In this document: piece after piece, positions 19,402 to 27,619 of the stretch
Layout of the letters: every line of letters begins with the position of its first letter
Position numbering within the stretch: the stretch's first letter is position 1
Assembly: GCA_020439745.1 (NCBI GenBank)
Contig: JAGQSC010000015.1
Location: forward strand, 1 to 64,000
DNA length: 64,000 nt
Source: Acidobacteriota bacterium
GTDB taxonomy: Bacteria; Acidobacteriota; Holophagae; Acanthopleuribacterales; Acanthopleuribacteraceae
Reading direction: 5' to 3'
The notes under the pieces: generated by a model
Databases searched by the model: none
Told to the model about the DNA's origin: nothing
Seen by the model: the letters and a program-made list of their open reading frames with translations, nothing else
Position numbers and translations under genes: made by a program

Positions 19402-20394
19402 TCAGGGTACCTCTATATGATCAAAGAGATTTTGGATGATTTCATCGGACGATATGTTTTCAGCTTCTGCCTCAAAGGTAAGACTGAGTCGGTGCCTTAG
19501 CACATCGAAACCAATCGCTTTGATGTCCTCAGGAATCACAAAGCCCCGACCGCGTAAGAACGCGTGTGCTTTTGCGGCGGTGATCAAGGCCAGGGTCGCA
19601 CGCGGTGATGCTCCGTATTCGATAAGATCACCTAGATTCTCCAGGCCATGTTCTGCCGGTTCGCGAGTCGCGAACACCAACTCAATAATGTAGTTGCGAA
19701 TGCGTTCATCCACATAAATTTCGTGAACCACATCGCGTGCTCTAAAGATATCTTCCGCATTGGCAACGGTTTTGGGGGCAATCCTGTTGCCATCGGTCAT
19801 GCGATCCATAATGTTTCGTTCTTCTGCTTTGCTGGGATATTTCACGTTCAATTTCAGCATGAACCGGTCCACCTGAGCTTCGGGCAACCGATAGGTCCCT
19901 TCCTGTTCTATGGGGTTCTGCGTGGCCAATACTAAAAAGGGATTTGGCAACTTATAGGTTTGATCCCCTATGGTGACCTGTTTCTCCTGCATCGATTCCA
20001 ACAATGCGGACTGAACCTTAGCGGGGGCGCGGTTGATCTCGTCGGTCAGAATCAAATTGGCAAAGACTGGACCGCGTTTGGGTTCAAATGACCCTTCCTT
20101 TTGGTTGTAGATCATGGTACCCAGAATATCCGCAGGCAGGAGGTCCGGTGTGAATTGGATGCGTTTGAATTCCATATCCAGACTGGAAGCCAGTGTGTTT
20201 ACAGCCAAAGTCTTGGCAAGTCCTGGCACACCTTCCATTAGGATATGGCCTTCCGTCAACAATCCGATCATCATCCGGTCAAGCATGTACCGTTGGCCCA
20301 CGATGACCTTGCGTACTTCCATCAAAACCAGATCCACAAATTGGCAATTTGCCTGAACTTTTTCAGTAATTGCCTTAATAGACTCCTCCATCAT
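19402..20394 (-). CDS. moxR: MoxR-family AAA+ ATPase
   Basis: Chaperone-like ATPase heading the Bat operon. Seen: Walker A in EGVPGLAKT, Walker B LILTDEIN, sensor-1 ATQNP with IEQEGTYRLPEAQVDRF, and a C-terminal lid ending in HIEVP. The start is ATG 20394, with GGAGG 5 bases upstream; a longer reading frame from 20460 lacks any ribosome site. MoxR proteins act with DUF58/VWA partners in protein maturation or stress tolerance; all expected partners follow. No clear promoter could be read in the 190-base divergent gap. Confidence 0.93.
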   Translation of the reverse strand: MMEESIKAITEKVQANCQFVDLVLMEVRKVIVGQRYMLDRMMIGLLTEGHILMEGVPGLAKTLAVNTLASSLDMEFKRIQFTPDLLPADILGTMIYNQKEGSFEPKRGPVFANLILTDEINRAPAKVQSALLESMQEKQVTIGDQTYKLPNPFLVLATQNPIEQEGTYRLPEAQVDRFMLKLNVKYPSKAEERNIMDRMTDGNRIAPKTVANAEDIFRARDVVHEIYVDERIRNYIIELVFATREPAEHGLENLGDLIEYGASPRATLALITAAKAHAFLRGRGFVIPEDIKAIGFDVLRHRLSLTFEAEAENISSDEIIQNLFDHIEVP

Positions 20395-20549
20395 GTATGC
20401 CTCCAGGTGGTTCCAACTCGTCGCAGCGGTGAAGCAATTCTGATACCAATACCAAATCACCCATTATCAGGAGTTCCCAGGCGCCGCGTCTTCCGTGCTG
20501 TGCCAAAATGACGTGGACTCGCGAATCATATGCCCAATTCAGCAAGTAG

Positions 20550-20578
20550 TTGGGCGCGAGCAGCAAAGGGCTTAGAAT
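20550..20578 (+). promoter_or_regulatory. Promoter implying a leaderless transcript
   Basis: TTGGGC, 17-base spacer, TAGAAT. The -10 ends 6 bases before the ATG at 20585, so transcription should begin at or next to the start codon. No Shine-Dalgarno sequence is present, which agrees with a leaderless message. Confidence 0.5.
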
Positions 20579-20584
20579 CGTTGC

Positions 20585-21742
20585 ATGTTTATGCTGCTGT
20601 TGTTCTTGGTATCGGGAGAATCGCCAAAATGGGCCACACCGGCCGACGAACAGCACATTTGGGTGATTGCACAAGATGATGGCCAATTACCCCATCTTTC
20701 ACTGTGGTCCTCCAAATCGTCACACGCAGTTGCGGCACCACCACAAACGTTGGTAGCCGTCGACGGACTAGATTTGTTTGTCATCCACCAATCACACATA
20801 ACTCGCCTGAGATGGGTCAAGAACAGTTGGCAACAACAAGACACCTGGACATTTCAAAAACCACACCCCATTCGGGTTCCTTTCTGGTTACTCGCCCAAA
20901 CATGGACGTTCGAAGGCCTACGGTATTGGGCTTGGTCTTGCCACGAAACAGACCAAAACCACCTCATCATCGCCTGGGCGAAAGGTGACCAGGTCACGGA
21001 TAGGGTGTTTCCCCTGCCGAAGCCCTACATCAGACCATCGTCTTATCAACGCACACAGTTCACGACGCCCATATTGGAAAAGCGCGGCCATTTCATATGG
21101 TGGATTGATGGCAAAACCGCCCAAGCTTTTGACCTCTCACACCACAAACTGCACACTTTTGACATGCCTCAACTAAAAGGTACCTATAGCTACTTTCCGC
21201 TTTGGAACGGTAAGTCTGTTGATTGGTTGTGTTCTGGTGGACCTGCTGGTTCATTTGGCGAATTGGGCTTTCAGCTTGGTACTACGGGGACAAAAACATC
21301 TGGAATCACGATTCGCATTCTGGTCGACCCCCTCAGTCAAGGTACACGCGTGGCGGTAGTCACAACCGAAGCGAGCGTGTCTAGCCAGTTGATATCTGCA
21401 CTTTCGGATTCGCGAAAAATCCAGGTGCATCTCATGCGTTTGCAACAGGGGGAATGGCAAATCGTCAGCACGACCAAAATGAGGTTCGACACCGACGAAC
21501 GAACGCCTTTTCAGGAAACCTCGATGGACATGTTTGCTGATTTCAATCAAGATGGCTTCGCTGATTTGGTATTCAATGACGGATCCCGCAACATGCGAGT
21601 TTGGATGTCCAACGTGGTCGGTGGCCTGTCACAGAACTCGGCGGATTTGGGTCCAGCTGCCGATATTCTGGTTTCAAGCAGCCCCTATGCTATCCGATTT
21701 GACTATCGCGACACATGGACATGGTCCAAGGTGACACCATGA
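20585..21742 (+). CDS. Secreted protein of unknown function, FG-GAP-like motif
   Basis: Not recognised. Seen: a short signal peptide (MFMLLLFLVSGES), about 370 residues rich in Trp, His and beta-type repeats suggesting a propeller-like fold, and one calcium-loop motif of FG-GAP/VCBS style (DFNQDGFADLVF) near residue 320. No catalytic motif. First gene of a three-gene run with 4-base overlaps (unknown, unknown, thioesterase). An ATG two codons later (20591) is the only nearby alternative start. Confidence 0.6.
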   Translation: MFMLLLFLVSGESPKWATPADEQHIWVIAQDDGQLPHLSLWSSKSSHAVAAPPQTLVAVDGLDLFVIHQSHITRLRWVKNSWQQQDTWTFQKPHPIRVPFWLLAQTWTFEGLRYWAWSCHETDQNHLIIAWAKGDQVTDRVFPLPKPYIRPSSYQRTQFTTPILEKRGHFIWWIDGKTAQAFDLSHHKLHTFDMPQLKGTYSYFPLWNGKSVDWLCSGGPAGSFGELGFQLGTTGTKTSGITIRILVDPLSQGTRVAVVTTEASVSSQLISALSDSRKIQVHLMRLQQGEWQIVSTTKMRFDTDERTPFQETSMDMFADFNQDGFADLVFNDGSRNMRVWMSNVVGGLSQNSADLGPAADILVSSSPYAIRFDYRDTWTWSKVTP

Positions 21743-22776
21743 TTGCGATGTTGGGATTCTTATGGCTCGGAGAAGTTGTGGCGGTCCAGGTGGGCCAGGA
21801 AGCACGTCTGATTGACCTGACAACCCTGAAAGTTCAATCCCATGCTGGTCAGCTGATTACGAGAACCTCGGAAGGTATGCTGGTGCAATCGGATCAAGCC
21901 ATGACCTGGATTGCGCCTGATGGCGAGACCAAGGTATTTCAATCAATAGGCGAAACACCGATTAGTTTGGCTTTGCAACAGGTCTCGAGCCCATTGGCCG
22001 TCACACCGCAGGCCGTCTATCTAGCAGACGGTCAAGAATGGCGGCGAATAGACCACCCTATGTGGATCGACTTCCACAAACCCACAACGATTGCGGGCGG
22101 TGCAACGGGCTTGACGGCCATCGGGTATCACTTGATCCAAACCGGCCCTAACTCCTGGGTGTCGTATGAACCCAAGACGGGACATGTACGATGGATTCAA
22201 GGGACGCAAATCAGCCATGAAAAACTCGATCGCAAACTGCGATTGACCCAATGCGGCGATCGTGTTGTTTGGCTAGGTAGACCGAGCGAGTCACGTGTCG
22301 GCTTAGCCGACGCGAACAATCCAATGCGTATCGTCCAATCAATCGCCATCACCGACCTTTCCGAATACAGTTTTTGTGTCGTGAATCAAGATCGATTGTG
22401 GCTGGGCACTTTTTCAGACGCAGTGAGGACATTATTGAAAAACTGGGAAAATAGCAGGATGACCCTCACCCTGTGGGCGATCGATGTAGTTGAAGGTCGC
22501 GTGATTTATCACACCAAGACGGATGTTCCTTTGAGCATTGAAGTTGGGGCATCGCCAAGCGGCTCGCCTCGTCTGAATCCAAAATTGGATTTCACCTTGC
22601 TCCCTGTATTCAACAGTCGCGATTTGGCCGTTGAATTGCCGCATGAGGTCAGGTGGGTTTCCACCAGCCACACCACCCAAACACAAGCCCGAACGGGCGA
22701 CGAAATAGCTTACCGCCTGATGAATGGCGTGATTCAAGGGATCAATACTCATGGCAAAATCGTGAGTGCTCCATGA
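21739..22776 (+). CDS. Secreted protein of unknown function, beta-rich
   Basis: Not recognised. Seen: a signal-like N-terminus (MIAMLGFLWLGEVVAV) and a body of short beta-type repeats (LIDLTTLKVQSHAGQLITRT, WIAPDGETKVFQ, YEPKTGHVRWIQG) reminiscent of WD/PQQ-like propellers without their exact motifs. ATG 21739 overlaps the previous stop (ATGA) with AAGGTG upstream; an ATG 24 bases earlier would precede the signal peptide. Likely co-expressed and perhaps interacting with the preceding protein. Confidence 0.6.
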   Translation: MIAMLGFLWLGEVVAVQVGQEARLIDLTTLKVQSHAGQLITRTSEGMLVQSDQAMTWIAPDGETKVFQSIGETPISLALQQVSSPLAVTPQAVYLADGQEWRRIDHPMWIDFHKPTTIAGGATGLTAIGYHLIQTGPNSWVSYEPKTGHVRWIQGTQISHEKLDRKLRLTQCGDRVVWLGRPSESRVGLADANNPMRIVQSIAITDLSEYSFCVVNQDRLWLGTFSDAVRTLLKNWENSRMTLTLWAIDVVEGRVIYHTKTDVPLSIEVGASPSGSPRLNPKLDFTLLPVFNSRDLAVELPHEVRWVSTSHTTQTQARTGDEIAYRLMNGVIQGINTHGKIVSAP

Positions 22777-23177
22777 GATGGTTCGAACGCGAGGTAGAGA
22801 TTCGCTATGCCGACACAGATCAGATGGGAATTGTCCATCATGCGGTTTATGCCTGTTATACAGAGCTGGGACGCACCGATCTCTGTGCCAAGTTAGGGAT
22901 GCCTTACGCAGAATTGGAAAATCAGGGTACTTTTCTTATGGTTGCAGCGATGACATCCCGATTCGTTCATCCTGCTCGATATGGTCAATGTCTGCTCGTG
23001 CGCACAGCCATCCAACGCCTGAGCAGGAGACTGCTCGAATTCAGTTACGAGATCAGCGTGAGAGAGACCGGGCAACTTGTCTTTACAGGAACCACCACGC
23101 ATGTCTTCACAACAGGAGTGGGAAAACCGCGCAGTGCCGATGATTTACTGTTCCAAAAACTCAGCCATGGAACTTGA
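22773..23177 (+). CDS. YbgC/FadM-type acyl-CoA thioesterase (hotdog fold)
   Basis: Cytoplasmic 4HBT-family thioesterase of 134 residues. Seen: the signature RYADTDQMGIVHHAVYACY with the catalytic-position Asp, ELGRTDLCAKLGM, and hotdog strands LLVRTAIQRLSRRLLEFSYEI. Length matches YbgC-like enzymes. ATG 22773 overlaps the preceding stop (ATGA). Acyl chain preference cannot be inferred; there is no tol-pal neighbourhood as for classical ybgC. Confidence 0.85.
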   Translation: MRWFEREVEIRYADTDQMGIVHHAVYACYTELGRTDLCAKLGMPYAELENQGTFLMVAAMTSRFVHPARYGQCLLVRTAIQRLSRRLLEFSYEISVRETGQLVFTGTTTHVFTTGVGKPRSADDLLFQKLSHGT

Positions 23178-23230
23178 ACGAATCGTCATTCCTTGCGTAA
23201 GACCAACACATCTCTTAAAGGACCCGGCAC

Positions 23231-24613
23231 ATGTTCACACTCATTCTTGTTCTGTTCTATTCCACACCAGATTCACAGCCGATCCGAAATGCATTCGAGT
23301 CCCATGTCCGTTTCCTCAGCAGCGACGAGCTTGAGGGGCGTGAAACTAGTTTTCACGGGCAAAAAATTGCCGCTCGTTACTTGGAAACGCAATTCAAATT
23401 GAATGGTGCTTTGCCTGCTTTTGCAGAAGGTTACATTCAGTCCTATCCGGTTTGGGTTCACGGTTTGGACGAAGAGGAAACGGTCTTAATCGCAGATAAG
23501 GGCCGCACGCGCCTCACATTGGATGAAGACTTTATGCTTTACGCTCGATTCACGGCGGAAGGCCAATTTGAAGGGCCTATCGCCTACGTGGGCCAGCACA
23601 CCGAATACAGCCTAGGTGTCAATGGTCGTTGGGCCATGATCGTGGATTCAGGTTCGAACGATGGACCTACCATCCGCGACCGCGTCCTTAAGCTTCGCGA
23701 TCAGGGTGCTTTAGGCGCCATGATTGTCCCGTTGACCGAAGGACAATCCTTTTCCGCTGGATCTCCTGCGTTCCGCCAGATGAGCCTGTCCCCAAACCCC
23801 TTCGATGTGCGGTTCACCTTTCCCACCGTGCGACTCACGCTGCAGGCTTGCGAACAACTTATAGGCAATCAGGCGGCAAAACATGCTGGACAACCGTTTT
23901 ATGTGCGGGGTGTGCGGGCGCGCCTCCAAGTAAAAAAGCGATCCTTTGAGAAGACTGGCGACAATGTGGCAGCACTTATCCGAGGAAGTGACCTTCAAGA
24001 GGAGACCATCATCGTCAGCGCCCATTACGATCATTTGGGCATGATGGGTAGGCATATCTTCAATGGTGCCGACGATAATGCCAGCGGTACAGCGACACTG
24101 TTGGTTCTAGCTGACCAATTGGCACGTTCCGCGCCAAGACGCAATCTCATCTTGCTCGCCGTATCGGGCGAAGAGGTCGGCTTGTTGGGGAGTTCGTACT
24201 TTCTTGAACATCCGCCAGTTGCACTTGAAAAGATCGTCGCCAACATCAATATCGACATGATTGGTCGCAACGATGGCAACACCATTGGCGTGATTCCAGC
24301 CTTTGAAGACGTTTCAACGTTAACCTTGCGGACCCGAGAATTAGCTTCGCAATTGGGCATCCACCTGCAGCAGGACCTAGACCGATTTCATCGGCGTAGT
24401 GATCATTACAATTTTGTCAAATCTGGCATTCCTGCCGTCTTCTTTTTCTCCGACCTACACGATGACTATCACGGGGAAGATGACCACTGGGACCGCATCA
24501 ATTTTGATAAATTGGCTCGAGTTTACACTTTGATTGAGGCGTTGGTTGTAGATTCACTCAACCGTGACGAGCCACCCCATTTTGTCAACGAAAAGGATAC
24601 GGTCAATCCTTAA
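23231..24613 (+). CDS. Secreted M28-family zinc peptidase with PA domain
   Basis: Predicted exported aminopeptidase. Seen: a signal peptide; N-terminal FLSSDELEGRETSFHGQKIA typical of bacterial M28 proteins; an inserted PA-like domain at about residues 95-215; and the di-zinc centre ligands AHYDHLG, GADDNASG, VSGEEVGLLGS, NIDMIGRND and RSDHYNFVKSGIP (His, Asp, Glu-Glu, Asp, His all present). The 460-residue length fits. AAAGGA lies 8 bases before the ATG. It follows the thioesterase by 53 bases without an obvious terminator. Confidence 0.93.
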   Translation: MFTLILVLFYSTPDSQPIRNAFESHVRFLSSDELEGRETSFHGQKIAARYLETQFKLNGALPAFAEGYIQSYPVWVHGLDEEETVLIADKGRTRLTLDEDFMLYARFTAEGQFEGPIAYVGQHTEYSLGVNGRWAMIVDSGSNDGPTIRDRVLKLRDQGALGAMIVPLTEGQSFSAGSPAFRQMSLSPNPFDVRFTFPTVRLTLQACEQLIGNQAAKHAGQPFYVRGVRARLQVKKRSFEKTGDNVAALIRGSDLQEETIIVSAHYDHLGMMGRHIFNGADDNASGTATLLVLADQLARSAPRRNLILLAVSGEEVGLLGSSYFLEHPPVALEKIVANINIDMIGRNDGNTIGVIPAFEDVSTLTLRTRELASQLGIHLQQDLDRFHRRSDHYNFVKSGIPAVFFFSDLHDDYHGEDDHWDRINFDKLARVYTLIEALVVDSLNRDEPPHFVNEKDTVNP

Positions 24614-24620
24614 TCCGTGT

Positions 24621-24649
24621 TTGGTGTTCACAGTGGTTTGTGGTATGCT
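24621..24649 (+). promoter_or_regulatory. Promoter of secG
   Basis: TTGGTG, 17-base spacer, TATGCT, with TG one base before the -10 (extended -10). Predicted start near 24656, giving a leader of about 40 bases that carries AAGGAG. Confidence 0.6.
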
Positions 24650-24694
24650 TTCGCGCTCGTGAGCTGCAGCTGGTCTGTCTAAGGAGAAAAACCC

Positions 24695-25240
24695 ATGCCC
24701 ATGATTTACGTCTTTCATATTGTCATTTGCATCTTTCTGGTGCTGACGATCCTGTTTCAGGATGGCAAAGCGGGCGGTTTTGCAGGTCCAGCGGACAACG
24801 CAGCTGCCAAAGCTGTGTTCGGGGCGAAGGGTGCTGGCGATTTTCTGACAAAGGTCACAACCTACCTAGCCATCTTTTTTATGGTCACATCACTGACATT
24901 GGCACTCGTTGATTCAGATAAGTCACAAAGTGTCGGTGACGATTTTGTTCCGGAAACGCAGGAACAAACGACCACAATCGATGATGGCATCGAAGGTCTG
25001 CCTACTAATCGAGGCGAAGTAGCTCCCAAAACCGGCGACGTGACCATCAAGGACGAAGACGGCAACACGAAAACCGTGCCTTTGGGCGAAGCCATTCAAG
25101 GATTCGAAATCGTACCCGACGATGAAGTGCCCGAGGAAATCAAGGAAGCGCACCGCCTTGACCGTGAACGTGTTGAAGCTCTGAAGAAACAGGCCGAACA
25201 GGCTACAACTGAAGAATCAGACAAAGATGGCGACCAGTAG
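24695..25240 (+). CDS. secG: Preprotein translocase subunit SecG with long acidic tail
   Basis: Auxiliary subunit of the SecYEG channel. Seen: two membrane helices (residues about 3-22 and 52-73) around the conserved segment LFQDGKAGGFAGP and AAKAVFGAKGAGDFLTKVT. After the second helix comes about 105 residues rich in Asp, Glu and Thr with no predicted structure, ending ESDKDGDQ. SecG is usually 70-120 residues, so the tail is an add-on. AAGGAG 8 bases before the first ATG supports the start. tRNA-Leu follows. Confidence 0.9.
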   Translation: MPMIYVFHIVICIFLVLTILFQDGKAGGFAGPADNAAAKAVFGAKGAGDFLTKVTTYLAIFFMVTSLTLALVDSDKSQSVGDDFVPETQEQTTTIDDGIEGLPTNRGEVAPKTGDVTIKDEDGNTKTVPLGEAIQGFEIVPDDEVPEEIKEAHRLDRERVEALKKQAEQATTEESDKDGDQ

Positions 25241-25246
25241 GTGCGC

Positions 25247-25275
25247 TTGATTTGTAGCGATGTCACGCGTAAAAT
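25247..25275 (+). promoter_or_regulatory. Promoter of tRNA-Leu
   Basis: TTGATT, 17-base spacer, TAAAAT, with a predicted start near 25282, about 12 bases before the mature tRNA 5' end. Confidence 0.65.
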
Positions 25276-25293
25276 ACGCGCGTAACACAAAAT

Positions 25294-25380
25294 GCCCAAG
25301 TGGTGAAATTGGTAGACACACTATCTTGAGGGGGTAGCGCCTGTACGGGCATCCCGGTTCGAGTCCGGGCTTGGGCACCA
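25294..25380 (+). tRNA. tRNA-Leu (anticodon GAG), CCA encoded
   Basis: A complete class II tRNA: acceptor stem GCCCAAG / CTTGGGC, D arm with GGTAGAC, anticodon stem CTATC / GGTAG with loop TTGAGGG (GAG at 25328-25330), a long variable arm, T arm CCCGG-TTCGAGT-CCGGG, discriminator A and genome-encoded CCA. It reads CUC and CUU leucine codons. No integrase or repeat suggests use as an attachment site. Confidence 0.97.
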
Positions 25381-25421
25381 CGATTTGACGAAGACACGGT
25401 TTGTGTCCTATTTTGCGACAC

Positions 25422-26273
25422 ATGTTGTTGTTTACTTGTATTCTCTGCCAATGGGCACCGGAACCCGTTCGTGTGGTGCCGCTGGTTGGTATTAACTCAC
25501 CATCCGGACTCATCGTTGAAAGCGATCAGGGCTTTTTTGCCGTCGACCAATTGGACCCTATTCCAGGTGTTGCGAAGGCCGACTTGGCCAGTAACCCGAT
25601 CAGAAGCACCTTGGTATTCGCCATGAGCGACTACTACGTGCGTGACCTGGCGATGACCGAAGATCATCGTGCATTCGTCCTGATTGCAAATACAGCTATT
25701 AACTACGACGACCGCACCCAACATATCCAGTATATGGACATAGCCAGCAAGATGATGGGTGAACGCAAACGCGTCGATTGGTCTACCTACTGCCAGGCCA
25801 ATGAACCCTGTCGTGCAACTTGCGCATTGTTAAGGGACGAATCCCTTGTTTTGGCCACCGATGAAACGCCCAGCAGCCTGATCATCTTTCAACCTACACC
25901 AAATGGTGACTTTCAAGCGATGCGGAGAAAGTTTGTTCAGTTGAAGGGTACGCTGCCTCTGATCAGTGATATGCAAAACGTAGGCGCCACCTTCATGTTG
26001 CTCATTCGCAACCAATGGGCCATCGCACGGGCCAACTGGTCTGATCTCAGTTTGCCCGACCACGCGCTACCTTTGGAGATCATCTTTGATTTCAAACATC
26101 TCAAACGGTCATACCGTACGGTTTCGCTGGACCGAACCGAGGACGGATTGGCCGAGGCATTTGCCATCGCCGAAGACGGTAGCTTGTGGGTCCTTTTCAG
26201 TACTCTGGGCTATGCTCGGGAAACAGATGGAATGCCACACCCGCTACTGCTCCAATTCCGGTCCATCCCTTAA
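25422..26273 (+). CDS. Secreted protein of unknown function
   Basis: Not recognised. Seen: a short hydrophobic signal (MLLFTCILCQWA), then about 265 residues with beta-type repeats (GLIVESDQGFFAVDQL, AFAIAEDGSLWVLFSTLGY) and a Cys cluster (TYCQANEPCRATC) near residue 120. No catalytic motif; a propeller-like fold is a guess. ATG 25422 is chosen because it begins the signal peptide; no clear ribosome site is visible. It overlaps the convergent SCO1 gene by 4 bases. Confidence 0.6.
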   Translation: MLLFTCILCQWAPEPVRVVPLVGINSPSGLIVESDQGFFAVDQLDPIPGVAKADLASNPIRSTLVFAMSDYYVRDLAMTEDHRAFVLIANTAINYDDRTQHIQYMDIASKMMGERKRVDWSTYCQANEPCRATCALLRDESLVLATDETPSSLIIFQPTPNGDFQAMRRKFVQLKGTLPLISDMQNVGATFMLLIRNQWAIARANWSDLSLPDHALPLEIIFDFKHLKRSYRTVSLDRTEDGLAEAFAIAEDGSLWVLFSTLGYARETDGMPHPLLLQFRSIP

Positions 26274-26836
26274 AGTAGCCGGGGTAGGTCAGAAATCAGG
26301 CGGGCAATGTCTTGATCGTCCGTCCCGTTGTAGTAACCGCGAATAGCACCCTGTCCATCCACCAATACAAAGCGTTGGCTGTGATTAATCACAGATTCAG
26401 GGTCTCCGATCTTGAAACCACCGACGCTTAATTGCAAGACGTCCTCCTCCGGTCCCGTCACAAATTGCCATATTTCTGTATTCGCTTTGAATTTTTTAGC
26501 ATATTGAGCCAGGATGTCCGGTGTGTCGAACTCAGGATGTACCGAAACACTAAGTTGCGCCACTCGGGGATCCGATTTGAATGTTTCATGGATCAACGAC
26601 ATGTTCTTCGACATGGCAGGACACGGGCCGGCACATGATGTAAAGAAGAAATCTACAACCCACACCTTTCCATCCAAATGGCTACTGTGCCACACGTCTC
26701 CACTCGAATCTGTAAACTGAAATGAGGGAACTTGTCCCAGCACAGGTAGGGGAGGCTTCAGCTCGTTTACCAACCGAAAAACAACCATCGACCCGACTAA
26801 TGCAACGATAAATATCGCAGCGATCCATGCACGCAT
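26270..26836 (-). CDS. SCO1/SenC-family copper-delivery protein
   Basis: Membrane-anchored thioredoxin-fold protein that delivers copper to the CuA site of cytochrome oxidase. Seen: one N-terminal membrane helix (AWIAAIFIVALVGSMVVF), Cys pair in TSCAGPC and the distal His in VINHSQRFVLVD, giving the C-x3-C...H copper site. 188 residues. ATG 26836 has GGAGG 5 bases upstream. Divergent from SURF1. One of three SCO proteins in the window and closely similar to the one at 35211. Confidence 0.93.
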   Translation of the reverse strand: MRAWIAAIFIVALVGSMVVFRLVNELKPPLPVLGQVPSFQFTDSSGDVWHSSHLDGKVWVVDFFFTSCAGPCPAMSKNMSLIHETFKSDPRVAQLSVSVHPEFDTPDILAQYAKKFKANTEIWQFVTGPEEDVLQLSVGGFKIGDPESVINHSQRFVLVDGQGAIRGYYNGTDDQDIARLISDLPRLL

Positions 26837-26854
26837 GCACACCTCCCACCGCGC

Positions 26855-26883
26855 CATTCTAACCCGGACAACTCAGATATAAT
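26855..26883 (+). promoter_or_regulatory. Promoter of the SURF1 gene
   Basis: A perfect -10 TATAAT (26878-26883) with a weak -35 (CATTCT) at 17 bases. Predicted start near 26890 leaves a leader of about 10 bases. A TAGAAT on the other strand (26856-26861) could serve the divergent SCO1 gene, but its -35 spacing is poor. Confidence 0.5.
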
Positions 26884-26899
26884 GCAAACGAGGTGAAGC

Positions 26900-27619
26900 G
26901 TGTTCCGTGGAAAATCATTTACATTCTCACTGGAAAGGACATTGCTGTCACTGCTGGCAGCCTCTGTTTGCTGGGCCATGGGTTTCTGGCAATTCAACCG
27001 GTACCAATTCAAACTGGATTTCTTTGCTCGGTTGGATGCCATGAACGCCTTAGGCGAACAGCATTTCGAGCCTGGGCGTGAAGTCGACGACATGCTCTAT
27101 GCCCATGTAGTGTTGACCGGTGATTTTGACTACCCCAATGAACTCTATTTGATGAATCGATCCATGAAGGGACAGCCAGGTGTGAAAGTCATCACACCCA
27201 TTAATGTGGATGGGGTTCACGTTTTAGTGGACCGCGGATTTATCAGTTATGAAGAAGCCATGGACGATCGGCGCTTGCGTTACCAGGTGCCGGGGCACCT
27301 TCAGATTCAAGGCATCGTTCGACCAAGCCAAGACCAACAGTTCATCCTGAACACATCTGCCGCTGTGAATGCCGAAGCTGGCCAATGGCTTCGATTGGAT
27401 GTTCAAGCCATCAGTGCGCATTTACCTTACTCTTTGTACCCCGCATTTATTGAAATGACCCATCCACTGGACGGGTTCCCAACACCTTTCGAGCGACTTG
27501 AAATACCCGCCTCGCGACATTTGAATTACACGTTGCAGTGGACGGGTTTTGGGTTCTTTGCCCTATTCCTCGGTGTCTTCTTTCAATTCAAAAGGCCGCA
27601 GGTGAGGATTGATCGTTAG
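26900..27619 (+). CDS. SURF1 family protein
   Basis: Cytochrome oxidase assembly factor, probably involved in haem insertion into subunit I. Seen: two membrane helices, one near the N-terminus (LLSLLAASVCWAMGFWQFNRYQ) and one near the C-terminus (LQWTGFGFFALFLGVFF), with the intervening periplasmic SURF1 domain (VVLTGDFDY, LLVDRGFI-like VLVDRGFIS, YPAFIEM). The 239-residue length is typical. GTG start 26900 with GAGGTGA upstream. Overlaps the convergent DUF1223 gene by 4 bases. Confidence 0.9.
   Translation: MFRGKSFTFSLERTLLSLLAASVCWAMGFWQFNRYQFKLDFFARLDAMNALGEQHFEPGREVDDMLYAHVVLTGDFDYPNELYLMNRSMKGQPGVKVITPINVDGVHVLVDRGFISYEEAMDDRRLRYQVPGHLQIQGIVRPSQDQQFILNTSAAVNAEAGQWLRLDVQAISAHLPYSLYPAFIEMTHPLDGFPTPFERLEIPASRHLNYTLQWTGFGFFALFLGVFFQFKRPQVRIDR

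Noticed and set aside
25294-25380. tRNA-Leu as an integration site
   Set aside because: No integrase, no duplicated tRNA 3' end and no shift in composition nearby.
25393-25407. GACAC/GTGTC hairpin after the tRNA as terminator
   Set aside because: Only a 5-bp stem with a weak T run; it may be chance.
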